From Rhodococcus coprophilus NBRC 100603 (GTDB lineage Bacteria; Actinomycetota; Actinomycetes; Mycobacteriales; Mycobacteriaceae): a DNA stretch of 64,000 bases. Both the position numbers and the translations under genes were made by a program. The stretch spans positions 310,001 through 374,000 of the forward strand of contig NZ_BDAM01000007.1 in the NCBI RefSeq assembly GCF_001895045.1. Direction: 5' to 3'. Shown here one piece after another: positions 58,429 through 64,000 of this stretch (positions are counted from its first letter, which is position 1; every line of letters starts with the position of its first letter). The notes below the pieces were generated by a model that worked only from the letters and a program-made list of their open reading frames with translations, had not been told where the DNA came from and searched no databases.

Positions 58429-59991
58429 ATGGCACCACAATCCATCGGTCGCAGGGGAAAGTTTCGCCGGGGGCGCATCATCGTCGGCCGACCGCTGCGC
58501 AACGGGTGGCGACCCTCGGTCGCGCGTCTCGCGGTGATCGGGCTCGCGCCGGCCCTGGTCGTCGGCACGGCGGTCGGCGCCGTGGTGCAGCAGGGTCGGA
58601 CCGATTCGCCCGGGGTCGTGGAAGCGGTCTCGGCCGACACCCCCTATACGTTCTCGGGCTTCGGCCACGGACACGGCCGCGGCATGGGCCAGTGGGGAGC
58701 GTACGGCTACGCCCAGGAAGGCTGGACGGCCGAACGCATCATCGCCCACTACTACGGCGGAACGACGCTCGGCACGGTCGACGATTCGATGATCGCGGTG
58801 CGCCTGACCGGGCAGGACGATCGCTCGCTCGACGTGTACTCCGACTCGGGTCTCCGGGTCGCCGGAAGACAGATCGTGGCGGGCGAGGTCGCCCACCTCA
58901 CACCCACCCCGGGCGGCGGTGCGAACGTCGTCGTCACGTCCGGGTGCAGCGGAGAAGTGCTGTGGCAAAGCGCAACCGACGTGCCGTGGGCCGATCCGAT
59001 CGATCTCGGTGAGGACCGCCCTGCCGGAGAGCACCTGAAGCTGTGCGGGAGCGACACCGCGTACCGCGGAGCTCTCGGCGTGGTGCTCGACGGAGCGGCG
59101 GCGCGAACGGTGAACCGCTTGTCCGTCGAGGACTATCTGCGGAGTGTCGTTCCCGCGGAAGCGCTTCCCGGCTGGGCCGACAGCGGTGGCGCAGAAGCAT
59201 TGCGCGCCCAGGCGATCGCGGCCCGCTCGTACGCACTCGCCGAGAAGCGGCACGAATTCTGGCAGACCTGCGACACCACCGACTGCCAGGTGTACACCGG
59301 GTCGGGCGCCGAAGACTCCCGCACCGACGACGGTGTGCGCACCACGCGCGGCGTGGTGCTGATGAAGGACGGTGCCGTCGTCCGCAGCGAGTTCTCCGCG
59401 TCGACCGGCGGCTACAGCGCCGGAGGTACCTTCCCGCCCGTCGAGGATGCCGGCGACAAGGTGGCTCCCAACCGGGCCTGGGCGAAGACCCTGACCGCGG
59501 GCGAGATCGGCACCGCATTCGGCGTCGGTGAACTCCAGGCGTTCGAGGTCCTCGCCCGCAACAATCTCGGTGCAGACGGCGGGCGCGTCACCCGCGTGCG
59601 CGTGGTCGGGAGCGACCGCACCATCGAGACGACGGGTGCCGAGGCCCGCGCCAAGCTCGGTCTGCGTTCGGATTGGTTCACGATCGCCGAAGGTGCAGAT
59701 CTGCCCGCCCCGCCGAGCTCCCCAGCCCCCGAACCGGGTCCCGAGGTGGCTATCGATCCGTTCGGCAGCGGGAACGGCGCCTCGGACATCGAGGCCAAGT
59801 TCTTCGAACTCGGTGGCGTCGAAGGTGTCCTGGGCACCCCGGTCGGCCCGGAGTTGATGCTGCCCGACGAACTGGGCAAGTTCCGGTTCTTCACCGGGGG
59901 CGTGATCGTCTGGACGCCGGAACTCGGCGCGCAGGTGATCGACGCGAGTTTCCTGAAGGACTGGCTGCCGAAAGCGGGTAGCAGCGAGTAG
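58429..59991 (+). CDS. SpoIID/LytB-domain exported protein with C-terminal LGFP repeat
   Basis: A 520-residue secreted or anchored protein. A basic N-terminus and one hydrophobic stretch (about 27-50) serve as signal anchor. The SpoIID/LytB domain has SGFGHGHGRGMGQWGAYGYA, split by the usual linker, VEDYLRSVVPAEALPGW and ALRAQAIAARSYALAEKRH. SpoIID is a peptidoglycan lytic transglycosylase acting on denuded strands, here without sporulation, so it is expected to process glycan after the neighbouring amidase has removed stem peptides. An LGFP-type repeat (GGVEGVLGTPVG) ends the protein. It is divergent from the amidase gene, sharing 291 bp of regulatory sequence. Confidence 0.9.
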   Translation: MAPQSIGRRGKFRRGRIIVGRPLRNGWRPSVARLAVIGLAPALVVGTAVGAVVQQGRTDSPGVVEAVSADTPYTFSGFGHGHGRGMGQWGAYGYAQEGWTAERIIAHYYGGTTLGTVDDSMIAVRLTGQDDRSLDVYSDSGLRVAGRQIVAGEVAHLTPTPGGGANVVVTSGCSGEVLWQSATDVPWADPIDLGEDRPAGEHLKLCGSDTAYRGALGVVLDGAAARTVNRLSVEDYLRSVVPAEALPGWADSGGAEALRAQAIAARSYALAEKRHEFWQTCDTTDCQVYTGSGAEDSRTDDGVRTTRGVVLMKDGAVVRSEFSASTGGYSAGGTFPPVEDAGDKVAPNRAWAKTLTAGEIGTAFGVGELQAFEVLARNNLGADGGRVTRVRVVGSDRTIETTGAEARAKLGLRSDWFTIAEGADLPAPPSSPAPEPGPEVAIDPFGSGNGASDIEAKFFELGGVEGVLGTPVGPELMLPDELGKFRFFTGGVIVWTPELGAQVIDASFLKDWLPKAGSSE

Positions 59992-60008
59992 CGATACGAG
60001 CAGGCACG

Positions 60009-60038
60009 AAGGGGCGGACCGTCGCGGTCCGCCCCTTT
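60009..60038 (+). terminator. Intrinsic terminator after the SpoIID-domain gene
   Basis: A perfect 12-bp GC-rich stem AAGGGGCGGACC / GGTCCGCCCCTT with a 5-nt loop is followed by TTT, 17 bp after the stop codon. Confidence 0.85.
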
Positions 60039-60094
60039 CCGCATCTCCGCCCCGACCGTCCCGGACGACCGCCCGCCCGTCTGCAGACCGAGGG

Positions 60095-60115
60095 TTGACA
60101 TTGACGCAGCGTCAA
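60095..60115 (+). promoter_or_regulatory. Promoter -35 with MerR-type dyad
   Basis: A consensus -35 TTGACA (60095-60100) is immediately followed by the perfect dyad TTGACG-CAG-CGTCAA (60101-60115), 35 bp before the MerR start codon. MerR-type activators bind dyads in the spacer between -35 and an overspaced -10, so this is the likely autoregulatory site. Confidence 0.65.
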
Positions 60116-60149
60116 GATGCACGCTGGGAAAGGCAGAAGGAGAGGGACG

Positions 60150-60905
60150 ATGCCGCAGGAGTGGTCGATCCAGGAACTGGCCCGGAGTGCGGGTGTCACC
60201 AGCCGGACGTTGCGGCACTACGGCGACGTCGGAGTGCTCGCCCCCAGCCGCACCGGCAGCAACGGCATGCGGTTCTACGACGCCGCCGCACTGGTCCGGT
60301 TGCAGCGCATCCTGCTGCTGCGTGATCTCGGCCTGGGACTCCCCGCGATCCGGGAGGTGCTCGACGGGCACGAAGACACCACGGCCGCGCTCCGCACTCA
60401 CCTCGACCTGCTGGAACACGAGCGCCGGCAACTCGAGAAGCGCATCCGCGCGGTGCGCAGCACCCTCACGAAGACGGAACAAGGAGAAGAACTCATGGCA
60501 GACGAAGTATTCGACGGTTTCGATCACACCCGACACGGGGACGAGGTGATCGAGCGGTGGGGCAAGGACGCGTACGACGACAGCGACCGCTGGTGGCGCG
60601 GCATGGGCGCGAACGAGCGTAGCGAGTGGCAGTCCCGAGCCGAGCAACTGACGGCGGACTGGGTAGCCGCCGCCGACGCGGGGGTGGACCCGTCCGATCC
60701 CCGAGCCAGAGAACTCGCGCGCCGTCACATCGAGTGGTTGTCGTCGGTCCCCGGTACCCCCGGTTACGGCACCGCGGAGGGGATCAGCCGCGAGTACGTG
60801 CTCGGCCTCGCCGACATGTACGTGGCGGACGAACGGTTCGCCGCGACCTACGGCGGGCCCGACGGAGCCGCGTTCGTTCGCGACACGCTGCACCGATACG
60901 TGTGA
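60150..60905 (+). CDS. MerR-family regulator with TipAS-type ligand domain
   Basis: A 251-residue regulator. The MerR winged helix spans residues 5-75 with ELARSAGVTSRTLRHYGDVGVLAP, then a dimerisation coiled coil (HLDLLEHERRQLEKRIRAV) and a TipAS-like antibiotic-binding helical domain containing DSDRWWRGMGANERSEWQ and a GLADMYVADERFAATYGG end. TipA-type proteins bind thiopeptides or other cyclic antibiotics and activate their own and efflux genes. The ATG at 60150 follows GGAGAGG; a GTG-type upstream start at 60117 lies inside the promoter dyad and is rejected. No efflux gene is adjacent. Confidence 0.9.
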   Translation: MPQEWSIQELARSAGVTSRTLRHYGDVGVLAPSRTGSNGMRFYDAAALVRLQRILLLRDLGLGLPAIREVLDGHEDTTAALRTHLDLLEHERRQLEKRIRAVRSTLTKTEQGEELMADEVFDGFDHTRHGDEVIERWGKDAYDDSDRWWRGMGANERSEWQSRAEQLTADWVAAADAGVDPSDPRARELARRHIEWLSSVPGTPGYGTAEGISREYVLGLADMYVADERFAATYGGPDGAAFVRDTLHRYV

Positions 60906-60914
60906 GCGGAGCGT

Positions 60915-64000
<3,086 letters not shown>

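Overview
This 64 kb window is a high-GC chromosomal segment of a mycolic-acid-bearing actinobacterium, most likely Rhodococcus or a close relative. The case rests on a mycobacterial-type galactan pair (glf, glfT2), an F420-dependent LLM oxidoreductase and an F420-type PPOX protein, LGFP-repeat cell-wall proteins, IdeR-type iron boxes, frequent GTG starts, and many actinobacterial DUF families. From about 18 kb to the end the gene content follows, with insertions, the Mycobacterium tuberculosis Rv3847-Rv3808 block as I remember it: sodA, glpQ1, bfrB, an LCP protein, pheA, a phosphatase, a small metallopeptidase, a septum-formation protein, serS, an MBL-Rieske protein, an acyltransferase, a HAD hydrolase, an amidase, glf and glfT2. 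I see no IS element, prophage, CRISPR array, tRNA or rRNA.

Layout. 0-9.3 kb: RraA-like aldolase and GntR regulator, a long-chain acyl-CoA ligase, succinate-semialdehyde dehydrogenase, a TetR-MFS efflux pair, a DUF427 protein and a FetB-like permease. 9.4-18.8 kb: UdgX, a copper operon (unknown membrane protein, CopC, CopD) behind a DUF6474 gene, a RecB-like nuclease, an HSD10-like SDR, a MarR-MFS pair, and a GDT1/TMEM165-type manganese exporter behind a Mn riboswitch. 18.3-28.3 kb: sodA, a membrane acyltransferase, msrA, an LLM oxidoreductase, a rhodanese-DUF4328-glpQ1 operon, DUF5926, bfrB with tandem iron boxes, and an LCP ligase. 28.4-34.2 kb: a CPBP protease, an Ssu-type sulfur-acquisition cluster, and an iron-regulated DUF2470 gene. 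34.2-45 kb: pheA-phosphatase, then an acyl-CoA catabolic cluster (TetR, PaaG-like crotonase, thiolase, HSD10-like SDR, second TetR, SDR) and small redox genes. 45-54 kb: cell-division and translation genes, a decayed deoxysugar cassette, a thioesterase, an MFS protein, a repeat-rich membrane protein and an MBL-Rieske oxidoreductase. 54-64 kb: envelope genes (acyltransferase, amidase, SpoIID-domain protein, Glf, GlfT2) plus a MerR regulator.

The strongest non-gene signals are: a Mn-sensing yybP-ykoY riboswitch with mutually exclusive Shine-Dalgarno hairpins; a near-consensus IdeR box before the DUF2470 gene and weaker tandem boxes before bfrB; 9-bp-spaced GTCAC direct repeats between two divergent cell-wall genes; a shared CGATCG-centred dyad in the acyl-CoA cluster; tandem 13-bp repeats upstream of sodA; and a recurrent TAnnnT hexamer 6-8 nt before about 19 start codons, indicating widespread leaderless transcription. 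Most of the window is core chromosome. I did not find a convincing multi-gene system of a wholly new kind.
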